Shown here: positions 1 through 8,207 of the stretch, piece by piece
Numbering within the stretch: position 1 is the first letter of the stretch
How the letters are laid out: every line of letters begins with the position of its first letter
From: CAZNPL01 sp964574815
GTDB taxonomy: Bacteria; Planctomycetota; Phycisphaerae; UBA1845
Reading direction: 5' to 3'
Length of the DNA: 64,000 nucleotides
Assembly (NCBI GenBank): GCA_964574815.1
Contig: CAZNPL010000001.1
Coordinates: 62,001 to 126,000 of the forward strand
Position numbers and translations under genes: made by a program
Notes under the pieces: model-generated
The model's database searches: none
What the model was told of the DNA's origin: nothing
The model's input: only the letters and a program-made list of their open reading frames with translations

Positions 1-1
1 G

Positions 2-2350
2 GGCGTCTTCCACCTCTACAAGAACGAGTCGCGCCTCGCGACAATGACCTTCACCTGGAAGAAGGACGGTTCGTTCAACGGCAAATCCACGCTCACCATG
101 GCCGGCCAGAGCGTCGACAGCAGCATCCGATGCGAGCCGGACCAGGACGGACGATGGCTGACCATCTCGATGGAGACGCCGCTCGGCCCGGTCGAGGTGC
201 AGCGCGACGGCTCAAAAGCCACCATCACCCACAAGGACGAAACCGAGACCCTTATGCTCAAACCAGGCACGATGCTGTTCGAAAACTTCACACCTGCGCT
301 CATGAGCCAGGCCGTGCGGGCGTACGACTTCGAAAAAGGCGGCAAGCAGGAGTTTCCACTGTTCATCGTACCCGCCGTAGTGATGGAAGCCTCGCTCGAG
401 TTCAAGGACCAGGTCGAGCGCACCGTCGAAGGACGGGACATGACCTTCCGGCGCCTTACCTACGGCGTACCCGGTGTCGACGTCACCGTGTGGGCCGACA
501 AGGCAGGCCGCATCTATCTTGGCGACGTGCCGTCACAACACGCCGCCTACGTGCGCGAAGGCTACGAATCGCTGCGCGTAACCCCCGAGACAAACCCCCT
601 CCTCTCAAAGCCCACATTCGAGGTCACCGAAAAACGCGGCGTCATGGTGGCCATGCGCGACGGCGTCGAACTCGCTACCGACATCTACCTGCCGAAGGAC
701 GACGGCCCCTTCCCCGTCATCCTCGTGCGTACGCCCTACAAGAAGGAAATGGTCGAGCTCCAGGCCCACTTCTACGCCCGCCGGGGCTACGCAGTCGCCG
801 TTCAGGACTGCCGAGGCCGGTTCGCCTCGAAGGGCACCTGGGAGCCTTTCGTCAACGAGCCGAAAGACGGATACGACACGATCGAATGGCTCGCCAAACA
901 ACCCTGGTCCACGGGCAAGGTCGGCATGATCGGTGCCTCGTACGTCGGCTGGGTCCAGTGGTGGGCGGCCCGCGAGCACCCGCCCCACCTCGTCACGATC
1001 ATCCCGAACGTGGCCCCGCCCGACCCGCTCTACAACATTCCCTACGAATACGGCGTGCTCTTCACGCTCGGCTCCATCTGGTGGGCGGACATCCTCGAGA
1101 GCGAGGCCACGGCCGATCTATCCGGAGCGGTCATCAGCGAAATTGGCGAAAAGAAGTATCACAAGCTCCTCATGCCGCTCCCCGTCATCGAGCTCGACAA
1201 GGCCGTCCTCGGCAAGGAAAACCCCTACTGGCGCAAGTGGATCAAGCACCCGCCTCACGATCCATATTGGGACCAGTGCGCATTCTTGAATCACCTCGGA
1301 AACGTCGACATCCCCGTCTTCCACCAGTCCGGCTGGTTCGACGGAGACGGCATCGGCAGCAAGCTCAACTACATGAAAATGGTCTCCCACGGCCATAAGC
1401 ACCAGAAACTCGTGCTCGGCCCCTGGGGACACACGTCAGAACCGCAACGCCGCGTGGGCGACCGCGACTTCGGCCCCAATGCCATCATCGACCTCCAGCG
1501 GCAATACCTGCGATGGTTCGACCGCTGGCTCAAGGGTGTGGACAACGGCATCGAGAAGGAACCTCTCGTTAAGATCTTCGTGATGGGCACGAACCAATGG
1601 CTGACCGGCGACAAGTACCCTCTTCCCGATTCGTACCTCGTAAGGTGGCACCTGCACAGCGACGGGGCGGCAAACTCGTCCAGGGGCGACGGGAGACTGT
1701 CGCGGGCGAGGCCATCCCGCGATTCCCGTCCCGATCACTACACCTACGATCCGGGCGACCCGACGCCGAGTCCGATTTACTACGAGGAGCCTGAGGAGGA
1801 TCGAGACAAGGTCAGATCGGTGGAAGAGAAGAAGGCGGAACGGGACGCCCACCACGAAAAAGTGACGCAGGAGCGCCGCGACATACTCGTTTATACGTCC
1901 AGGCCCTTGCCCGAAGACCTCACCTTCGCCGGGCCGATGACGGCGATGCTGTACGCGTCGTCGTCAGCCAAGGACACCGACTGGTTCGTCCGGCTCGTGG
2001 AAGTGGATAAGGAGGGCAAAATCTTCCAGTTGGCCGAGGGCAAGAGCCGAGCCCGCTATCGCAACTCGATGAGCAAGCCGGAACTGATCGAGCCCGGCAA
2101 GATCTACAAGTACAGGATCGACCTGTGGCAGACGGGCATCACGATACCGGCCGGTCACCGCCTGCGGGTGGAGGTCGCCTCGGCCTCCTACCCCCTGTTC
2201 TCCAGAAACCTCAACACCGCCGGACACAACGAAATGGACACAGACTATGTCACCGCGCAGCAGACGATCCACCACAGCGCCGACTACCCCTCGCACATAC
2301 TGCTGCCCATAATCCCGGCCGAGAAGCTGAAATGCGCCGAATCGAATTGA
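2..2350 (+). CDS. CocE/NonD (X-Pro dipeptidyl-peptidase S15) family hydrolase, 5' partial
   Basis: The frame is open from the window edge, so the true start lies upstream and the ATG at 44 may be internal. Numbering from that ATG, a beta-rich N-terminal region (about 1-190) that I do not recognise precedes an S15-type alpha/beta hydrolase. Ser299 in GASYVG is the likely nucleophile, Asp433 in GWFDGDG and His463 in GPWGHT complete the triad. The C-terminal part (about 610-768) fits the jelly-roll domain of CocE and cephalosporin-acylase relatives. Such enzymes cleave ester or amide bonds; the substrate cannot be read from sequence. No signal peptide can be judged because the N-terminus is missing. 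The charged linker around residues 570-620 is usual for the family. Confidence 0.88.
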   Translation, partial: GVFHLYKNESRLATMTFTWKKDGSFNGKSTLTMAGQSVDSSIRCEPDQDGRWLTISMETPLGPVEVQRDGSKATITHKDETETLMLKPGTMLFENFTPALMSQAVRAYDFEKGGKQEFPLFIVPAVVMEASLEFKDQVERTVEGRDMTFRRLTYGVPGVDVTVWADKAGRIYLGDVPSQHAAYVREGYESLRVTPETNPLLSKPTFEVTEKRGVMVAMRDGVELATDIYLPKDDGPFPVILVRTPYKKEMVELQAHFYARRGYAVAVQDCRGRFASKGTWEPFVNEPKDGYDTIEWLAKQPWSTGKVGMIGASYVGWVQWWAAREHPPHLVTIIPNVAPPDPLYNIPYEYGVLFTLGSIWWADILESEATADLSGAVISEIGEKKYHKLLMPLPVIELDKAVLGKENPYWRKWIKHPPHDPYWDQCAFLNHLGNVDIPVFHQSGWFDGDGIGSKLNYMKMVSHGHKHQKLVLGPWGHTSEPQRRVGDRDFGPNAIIDLQRQYLRWFDRWLKGVDNGIEKEPLVKIFVMGTNQWLTGDKYPLPDSYLVRWHLHSDGAANSSRGDGRLSRARPSRDSRPDHYTYDPGDPTPSPIYYEEPEEDRDKVRSVEEKKAERDAHHEKVTQERRDILVYTSRPLPEDLTFAGPMTAMLYASSSAKDTDWFVRLVEVDKEGKIFQLAEGKSRARYRNSMSKPELIEPGKIYKYRIDLWQTGITIPAGHRLRVEVASASYPLFSRNLNTAGHNEMDTDYVTAQQTIHHSADYPSHILLPIIPAEKLKCAESN

Positions 2351-2762
2351 CCGAGCACGCTACGGGCGCGGTAAATCGAGTGCGATCGGCAAGCGCCGGT
2401 TTGCCCGTGCTTCATTCTCACGTCGCAGCGACGTGCAAATGACGAATCACCAACACCCGCACCGTGCCGCTACGGCTGCGGCGAGTGCACGGTAACTGTT
2501 CACCACAATCGTACCGCCGGATCCGCGACCACGACGATCCGGCAAGAACGATGCGGGCCCGCAAGCGCCGGCACGTTCTGATCCGGTCAAGCCGCCGACA
2601 GCACACGTCGCAGACCGGCTTGGCTGATCTTTGTGGACACCTGGTGCCCTGATAGGATGACCGGGCGGTTGCGTAGGGGAAGGCGTGGTCCTGTCTCGGT
2701 GCCGAACGATGGTCGGCCACATGTTCGGTGGGCGCGCTGAGAACAGAAAAGGGAGGCGACCC
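2351..2762. other. Intergenic region without convincing gene
   Basis: About 410 bases between the hydrolase stop and the beta-propeller start. Short open frames on both strands lack ribosome sites and recognisable protein features. A small perfect hairpin (CACGTCG AG CGACGTG) lies near 2421-2437, without a T-run, so it is not a convincing terminator. A strong GGGAGG ribosome site at 2751-2756 belongs to the next gene. Confidence 0.5.
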
Positions 2763-4619
2763 ATGTCAACTCATGACTCCTGTCAAGTCTTGCGTCACAG
2801 CCATTCACCCAGGCCTCTTCAAAGCTTCGCTTGCCGACGCGTGGTGCCGAGGCATGTGTTTCTTGTGGGCACACTCTGCGCGGCGCTGATGGGCTTTCTG
2901 TGCGGCTGTCCGATAGCCGCTTCGTCGCCGGAATTCACCGAGGGATTCATGGCCGCCGACGGAGTCGTTCAGCGGGAAATCGAGGAGGCCGACATCGTCA
3001 AGGTTGCGGATGGCTACCTGTACGTTGCCAATCCGTACACCGGCCTGCGGATCGTGGACGTGCGCGACGCCGAGCAGCCGGCGCTCAAAGGGCGTTTACC
3101 GCTCGGCGGACGGGCGGTCGAGCTGTTCGTGCGTGACGAGCTCGCCTACGTCCTGACGGCCGCCGACTTCCTGTACTGCGCCGGCCAGACGATCGGATTC
3201 GCGGAAGGGATCTTCGATCCTCAGGTCGTGCCCGACTTCCGAGGTTCGCGATTGTGGATCGTGGACGTTGCTGACAAGGACGCGCCAGCCGTACTCTCGA
3301 CCGTCGATATCGATGGCTTCGTCACGGCCTCACGCCGAGTCGGGGACGTCATCTACGCGGCCGGCAACGGCTTGTTCGGCGACCTCGGTAACGGAGAAGA
3401 CGCGGAGGAGGCCGAAGACACGCCCTCCGGCGGATTTTCGAGCGCAAGCGCTTTCGTCACGTCAGTCAGCATCGCCGAACCGGCCAGCGCCGCCGTCATC
3501 GAAACTGAAGTCTTCCCGGGCCGGTCCCTCGATATTCTCGTCGGCCCCGACGTCCTGTACGTGTTCGGCAACGACTCCGCCGTCTTCGACACGAGCATCG
3601 TGACGTACGTCGACATCTCCGATCCGGCGGGCGAGATCGTCATCCGCGACCAGATCCGCGTCCCGGGTACCGTCGAAGACCGCTCCTCGATCGATGTACA
3701 CGACGGTACCCTTCGCGTCGTGACCGAAGAGTTCATACCGTCGGTCTTCACGACGGTCGTTGCCCTATACGTCTTCGACGTCGGCGATCCTGATGACATT
3801 GTCCGGTTGGCGCGACTGCCAATCATCACGGATCGCAGCCTCAGGGCGGCCCGCTTCGACGGCGAGCGGGCATACATCGTCACCTCCTTCTTCGACGCGC
3901 CACTCTCGGTGCTCGACCTGTCCGACCCGGCGGCGCCGCAGCTCGCGGGCTCCTTGGACCTTCCGAGCGTCAGCACGCAGCTTCACCCGCTCGGCGACCG
4001 ACTGCTCGGCGTCGGTTTCGACACGTCCGAAGGTGTCAGACCCGCCCTGACGCTGTACGATGTTTCCGATCCGGCCCGCCCCGTCGTGCTTTCGAAACTG
4101 GTCGTCGGCGAGCGATTGACGTTCAGCACGCGCTCGACGGCGACGGTTGACGAAGAGGCCCTGCGCATCGTACCGGACGCAGGCCTGATCCTGTTGCCCA
4201 TCAGCGAGTTCGATCGAGACACGGGCCTGTTCGCGGACTCCGTACTGTTCGTCAAAATGAACGAGCGCAGTCTACAGGACCGCGGCGCCATCGGGCACGT
4301 GGGTCCGGTGCGGCGAGCCGACCTGCTCCATCAACACGTATGGATGCTCTCGGACCATGCGTTTCAAATGGTCAATATAGGAAACCTGGATGGACCCGCG
4401 TCGCTGGCCCTGCTCCAGTTCATCAGCGAACAGGAGCTGCTCGATGCGGGGCTTTCCGGCTGCGCCAACGCCGCCCGCGACCGCGGCACCAGAATTGAGA
4501 TCCTCCCTGCTGGTTGCGGCGGGTTCGGCCCCTTACTGCTCATCTTGCTGCCGCTGTGCCTGGGCACCCTGCGCCTGATAAAACCACGGCCGGGCGCGCT
4601 CACGCGGCCGGAAAGCTGA
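2763..4619 (+). CDS. Secreted beta-propeller protein with C-terminal membrane anchor
   Basis: The ATG at 2763 was chosen over the ATG at 2685 because GGGAGG sits 6 bases upstream of it. The 618-residue product has an N-terminal hydrophobic stretch ending in LCGC, either a lipobox or an export signal. The body contains repeated blades with patterns such as EEADIVKV, LRIVDV, LWIVDV and SVLDLSDP. These are typical of LVIVD / 'beta propeller domain' (PF09826-like) proteins. The extreme C-terminus is tripartite: a Cys/Gly-rich motif (GCGGFG), about 16 hydrophobic residues, then basic residues (RLIKPRP). That layout resembles sorting tails of the GlyGly-CTERM or MYXO-CTERM type. Function is unknown; a surface or periplasmic interaction role is inferred. 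Confidence 0.8.
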   Translation: MSTHDSCQVLRHSHSPRPLQSFACRRVVPRHVFLVGTLCAALMGFLCGCPIAASSPEFTEGFMAADGVVQREIEEADIVKVADGYLYVANPYTGLRIVDVRDAEQPALKGRLPLGGRAVELFVRDELAYVLTAADFLYCAGQTIGFAEGIFDPQVVPDFRGSRLWIVDVADKDAPAVLSTVDIDGFVTASRRVGDVIYAAGNGLFGDLGNGEDAEEAEDTPSGGFSSASAFVTSVSIAEPASAAVIETEVFPGRSLDILVGPDVLYVFGNDSAVFDTSIVTYVDISDPAGEIVIRDQIRVPGTVEDRSSIDVHDGTLRVVTEEFIPSVFTTVVALYVFDVGDPDDIVRLARLPIITDRSLRAARFDGERAYIVTSFFDAPLSVLDLSDPAAPQLAGSLDLPSVSTQLHPLGDRLLGVGFDTSEGVRPALTLYDVSDPARPVVLSKLVVGERLTFSTRSTATVDEEALRIVPDAGLILLPISEFDRDTGLFADSVLFVKMNERSLQDRGAIGHVGPVRRADLLHQHVWMLSDHAFQMVNIGNLDGPASLALLQFISEQELLDAGLSGCANAARDRGTRIEILPAGCGGFGPLLLILLPLCLGTLRLIKPRPGALTRPES

Positions 4620-4660
4620 ATTACGCTTGACCACCGCCCGCCGATTCCTACGCTGTTGGT

Positions 4661-5356
4661 GTGCCGACCACCAAGCTCCTGATCTTCGCGAAGTACCCGG
4701 AACCCGGCGAGGTCATGACCCGGCTCTGCCCACCCATCACCCCGGAAGAAGCCGCCAGAATCCAACGCGCGTGCATCCGACTCCTCTGCGAACGAGCGTT
4801 CCGGTCGTGGTCCGTCCGCCCCGTACTGGTCATCTCGCCGGACGACGCCGAAGACTGCTTTCGAGAGTTCGCCAATCCCTACGTTCCCATGATGCCGCAG
4901 GGCGACGGCGATCTCGGCGACCGCCTCACGCGCGCGGCAAAGGCGGAATTCGACGAAGGTACGACCCAACTTCTGATCATCGGAACCGACAGCCCGACGA
5001 TCACGGACGACATGATCGCTGCCGCACAGAAGAAACTAAAAGTATCGGATGTCGTCGTTGGCCCATGCGACGACGGCGGCTTCTACCTGCTCGGACTCAA
5101 ACGCTTCGACGACCAGATGTTCAAGGACATCGAATGGGGATCAGACCGCGTGACAGCCCAGGCAGTCGAGCGATCGAAGTCGTGCGGCATGAAGGTGGGT
5201 ATGCTCAAACCATGGTATGACATCGATCGGCCGGCGGACCTTCAACGGGCGGCGAAAGACATGCGCAAAGCCGATCGCTACGACGCATACGAATTGCTGC
5301 GTACGATCGAGGAGGTCCTGGCGGGCCACAACCTGAAAGCTGGAGACGACTCATGA
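4661..5356 (+). CDS. TIGR04282/DUF2064-type glycosyltransferase
   Basis: A 231-residue cytosolic protein with a GTG start. It carries the family hallmarks in order: FAKYPEPGEVMTRL at the nucleotide-binding N-terminus, GTDSPT in the centre, and GPCDDGGFYLLGL. These match the GT-A-like DUF2064 family, sometimes labelled 'arsenosugar biosynthesis glycosyltransferase'. No arsenic genes lie nearby, so that specific role is not supported here. The gene overlaps the next one by four bases (ATGA), suggesting translational coupling with the cyclodeaminase-like protein. The donor is probably an NDP sugar and the acceptor is unknown. Confidence 0.82.
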   Translation: MPTTKLLIFAKYPEPGEVMTRLCPPITPEEAARIQRACIRLLCERAFRSWSVRPVLVISPDDAEDCFREFANPYVPMMPQGDGDLGDRLTRAAKAEFDEGTTQLLIIGTDSPTITDDMIAAAQKKLKVSDVVVGPCDDGGFYLLGLKRFDDQMFKDIEWGSDRVTAQAVERSKSCGMKVGMLKPWYDIDRPADLQRAAKDMRKADRYDAYELLRTIEEVLAGHNLKAGDDS

Positions 5357-5973
5357 GTGAACATCCGTGCGGCGGCGATCTAGTGGGGTTTCTGGACGCG
5401 GTGGCCGCGCGTCAGCCGACGCCCGGCGGAGGGGCGGTGGCCGCCGCCGCAGGCGCCCTGTCCTGCGCATTGGCCCGGATGGTCGCTGCCTACTCCACAG
5501 GCAAATCAGGCGAACCGGACCAGTCCAAACAAGTCGGCCAACTCGCCAAGCAACTCGAACGTGCGGACCAACTGCTCCGCGGCCTGCTCGGTGAGGACTC
5601 GCGCGCGTACGAACTGCTGTCAGCCGCCGAAAAACGCTTCAAAGACGACCCCTCGTCCAAGCCCGAACGCGAGTCCGCCCTGATCGTGGCCCTGACCGTG
5701 CCGATGGAGGTGGCCGCGGCCGCTTGCGAGTCGCTGGAGTTGATGGAGCGGTTGCTGCCACTGGCCGGTCGATCTCTGATCAGCGATCTTGGAGTGGCCA
5801 CGGTCCTCGCCGAAGCGACCGTCCAGGCGGCCTCCTACATGGTCTACGCAAACGCCTACACTCTGGACAACCCCGAGACCCGCCAGAAAGCCGACCACGA
5901 GATCGACCGACTCGTAGTCCGGGCCCGCGATTCCCGCTCCAGAATCGAATTCCAACTCCGCGATCGATTCTGA
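5353..5973 (+). CDS. Cyclodeaminase/cyclohydrolase family protein (FTCD C-domain-like)
   Basis: A 206-residue, largely helical protein. The signature TPGGGAVAAAAGAL near residue 25 is diagnostic of the formiminotransferase-cyclodeaminase C-terminal domain. That family also includes stand-alone methenyl-tetrahydrofolate cyclohydrolases (FchA). It therefore probably acts in one-carbon folate metabolism by deaminating formimino-THF or hydrolysing methenyl-THF. Length matches the stand-alone FchA type (about 205-210). The start overlaps the glycosyltransferase stop (ATGA). No histidine-degradation genes are visible nearby, which slightly favours the cyclohydrolase reading. Confidence 0.85.
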   Translation: MSEHPCGGDLVGFLDAVAARQPTPGGGAVAAAAGALSCALARMVAAYSTGKSGEPDQSKQVGQLAKQLERADQLLRGLLGEDSRAYELLSAAEKRFKDDPSSKPERESALIVALTVPMEVAAAACESLELMERLLPLAGRSLISDLGVATVLAEATVQAASYMVYANAYTLDNPETRQKADHEIDRLVVRARDSRSRIEFQLRDRF

Positions 5974-6059
5974 ACAGACCGTCGCCGCACACCCGACGTG
6001 ATCGACGCTCCAGGCCGGGTATTCAGAGGGTGCGCGCAGCAAGCCGATAACAGCGATTG

Positions 6060-6293
6060 ATGACGGAGCCACCCCGGGAACCGTTGGACGTCACCATCGG
6101 CGACGAACCGGCCGAGAGCACCGGCCGCCGCCGCTGGCTCGGCATTCAGTTCGAGTGCTGTGGTGTCTACACACGCGTGTACCGAAATCCGGAAGGGACC
6201 GCGTATACCGGCTGCTGCCCGAGGTGCGGGGGCTGGGTGCGGGTGCCCATAGGCCCCGACGGGACCAACGCGCGCTTCTTCCGAGCTCATTGA
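6060..6293 (+). CDS. Small zinc-ribbon protein
   Basis: A 77-residue basic protein; the ATG at 6060 follows an in-frame TTG at 6057. The C-terminal half contains FECCGVYTRVYRN and GCCPRCGGWVRV, giving Cys pairs that look like one treble-clef or zinc-ribbon site. Similar short proteins occur in planctomycete genomes in my recollection, without a known function. It stands alone between the cyclodeaminase-like gene and the neu cassette. Confidence 0.65.
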   Translation: MTEPPREPLDVTIGDEPAESTGRRRWLGIQFECCGVYTRVYRNPEGTAYTGCCPRCGGWVRVPIGPDGTNARFFRAH

Positions 6294-6374
6294 GCCGTCC
6301 CCGTTGCCCACAACGCCCGCACCGCACTGCCGACCGCGTCAAGACCACCCCGCCCCGGTACCGATAAACACGTG

Positions 6375-7103
6375 ATGCCAAGCGTGTTAGCGACGATCCT
6401 GGCCCGTGCGGGAAGCAAGGGACTGCCGGACAAATGCGTGCGTCCGCTCCTGGGGCGACCCGTCATCGACTACACCTTCGACCACGCCCTTGCAAGCAGG
6501 CTGATCGATGAGATTGTCCTGACGACCGATTCGCCCGCCGCGGCCCGGCTCGCACGACAGCACGGCCTCCCGGTCGTCGACCGACCGGAGTACCTCGCCG
6601 CCGACACCGCAAGGGTAGACGCCGCCGCCCGCCACGCCATAGAGGCCGTTGAGTGCGCCAACGGCACGCGCTTCAAGCTGATCGTCCTGCTGTACGGCAA
6701 CATCCCCGTCCGGGCGCCGGGCGTGATCGACCAAGCCGTCGAGCACCTGATCGAAACCGGCGCCGACTCCGTCCGAACCGTGGCACCGGTGAGCAAGCAG
6801 CACCCTGACTGGTTGCATCGCCTCGAAGGCGACCGCATGCGGCAGTATCGCCCCAACAGCATCTACCGGCGCCAGGACCTCGAGCCGCTGTACTACCATG
6901 ACGGAGCCGTGGCCGCAGTTACGCGCGAAGCGCTCTTCTCGACAGAGGCCTTGTCCGATGATGCCCAGGCATTCCTCGGGCACGATCGCCGCGCCATCGT
7001 CCAACAACCCGAGGACGTCGTCGACATCGACGAACCAATCGATCTCTTCCTGGCCGAGGCCATCCTCAAGACCCGGCGCGAGCCGGCCGCGGCCAACATC
7101 TGA
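6375..7103 (+). CDS. neuA: Acylneuraminate (nonulosonate) cytidylyltransferase
   Basis: A 242-residue nucleotidyltransferase that activates a nine-carbon nonulosonic acid with CTP to the CMP-sugar. The N-terminal signature ILARAGSKGLPDKCVRPL matches the RxGSKG...K motif of CMP-sialate synthetases. The usual Asn after the Lys of the KN pair is Cys here (DKC). The order neuA-neuB-neuC with tight spacing (9 bases to neuB, then a 4-base overlap) supports the assignment. Whether the product is CMP-Neu5Ac, CMP-legionaminate or a relative cannot be decided from this gene alone. The ATG at 6375 was taken rather than the GTG just before it. Confidence 0.86.
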   Translation: MPSVLATILARAGSKGLPDKCVRPLLGRPVIDYTFDHALASRLIDEIVLTTDSPAAARLARQHGLPVVDRPEYLAADTARVDAAARHAIEAVECANGTRFKLIVLLYGNIPVRAPGVIDQAVEHLIETGADSVRTVAPVSKQHPDWLHRLEGDRMRQYRPNSIYRRQDLEPLYYHDGAVAAVTREALFSTEALSDDAQAFLGHDRRAIVQQPEDVVDIDEPIDLFLAEAILKTRREPAAANI

Positions 7104-7112
7104 GCCCAGCCC

Positions 7113-8207
7113 ATGAACACCAACGCCAATCAAGAACTCGCCGCGAATAACGATCCGCTCCCCCGGCTCCAGATCGGCAACACAGCCGTCGGAGTCGGCT
7201 GCGAAGTATTCGTCATCGCCGAGGCCGGCGTCAACCACAACGGCGATGCCGCCCGTGCACTCGCGATGGTCGAGACCGCCGTCGAGGCCGGTGCCGACGC
7301 GGTCAAATTCCAGATGTTCACGGCCGAATCGCTGACCACAAAGGACGTCAGGACCGCTACGTATCAAGCGAACCACACCCGGGCCGCCTCGCAACGGGAC
7401 ATGCTGTCGCAGCTCGAGCTGTCCGACGAAGCATTCGAACGCATCGCTGAGCACTGCCGCGCCCGCAGCGCGATCTTCCTCGCGACGCCGTTCTCGACCC
7501 GCGACCTCGACCGGCTGCTGCGCCTCGACGTGGCCGCGATCAAGATCGCTTCGACGGATCTCGTCGACGTTGCTTTGCTGGAACGGGCCGCCGCCGCGGA
7601 TCTCCCGCTCATCGCATCCACGGGTGCGGCCGACGGAGACGAGATTCAAGCGGCGGTCGACCGCTTCCGCGACTTCTCGGCGACGGAGCGGCTCGTGCTC
7701 ATGCACTGCGTGAGCTGCTATCCGACACCGCTGGAAGCGGCCAATCTCGCAGCGATCAGGTCCATCCAAACGCGTTTCGGCACATTAGTGGGATACAGCG
7801 ACCACACAATGTCCATCCAAACCGGCGCATGGGCCGTCTGCGCCGGTGCATGCGTCCTGGAAAAGCACTTTACCCTCGACCGAACGTCCGCAGGCCCCGA
7901 TCATGCCATGTCGCTCGAACCGACGCAGTTGCGCGAATACATCCAGCGCGCCAGAGCGGCGCAACAGGCGATGGGTACCGGCGCACTCGAGGCCCAGCGG
8001 ATCGAAAACGAAGTGCGTCAACTGGCGCGCAAACGACTCGTCGCGGCCCGAGACATTATCCCGGGCGAATTCATCGACGACGCTTCAATCACTGCCAAGC
8101 GAGCCGGCGAGGGATTGATGCCCACCCAGGCGCCCCTGCTGCTCGGCCGCCGCGCCACGGTCCCGATCCCCGCCGACACGCCGGTGCTCCCGGAGATGGT
8201 CCAATGA
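7113..8207 (+). CDS. neuB: N-acetylneuraminate synthase family protein with SAF domain
   Basis: A 364-residue enzyme predicted to condense an N-acetyl-hexosamine (ManNAc or a legionaminate precursor) with phosphoenolpyruvate. A TIM-barrel domain runs from about 30 to 285 with EAGVNHNGD, KFQMFTAESL, YSDHT and EKHFTLDR...GPDHAMSLEP, all typical of NeuB. An antifreeze/SAF domain follows (about 300-360, ARDIIPGEFI). It lies between neuA and neuC and its stop overlaps the neuC start (ATGA). The sequence fits both sialic acid and legionaminic acid synthases. Confidence 0.92.
   Translation: MNTNANQELAANNDPLPRLQIGNTAVGVGCEVFVIAEAGVNHNGDAARALAMVETAVEAGADAVKFQMFTAESLTTKDVRTATYQANHTRAASQRDMLSQLELSDEAFERIAEHCRARSAIFLATPFSTRDLDRLLRLDVAAIKIASTDLVDVALLERAAAADLPLIASTGAADGDEIQAAVDRFRDFSATERLVLMHCVSCYPTPLEAANLAAIRSIQTRFGTLVGYSDHTMSIQTGAWAVCAGACVLEKHFTLDRTSAGPDHAMSLEPTQLREYIQRARAAQQAMGTGALEAQRIENEVRQLARKRLVAARDIIPGEFIDDASITAKRAGEGLMPTQAPLLLGRRATVPIPADTPVLPEMVQ

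Noticed and set aside
130..1398. Long Arg-rich open frame (422 codons) inside the CocE-type gene
   Set aside because: It is a frame shadow of the high-GC hydrolase gene, with low-complexity Arg/His composition and no ribosome site.
4661..5356. Specific role in arsenosugar biosynthesis
   Set aside because: The family label alone suggests it; no arsenic methylation or transport genes are in the window.
6387..7769. 460-codon minus-strand frame opposite neuA-neuB
   Set aside because: Antisense shadow; composition is repetitive Gly/Val/Arg and the plus strand carries clear enzyme motifs.
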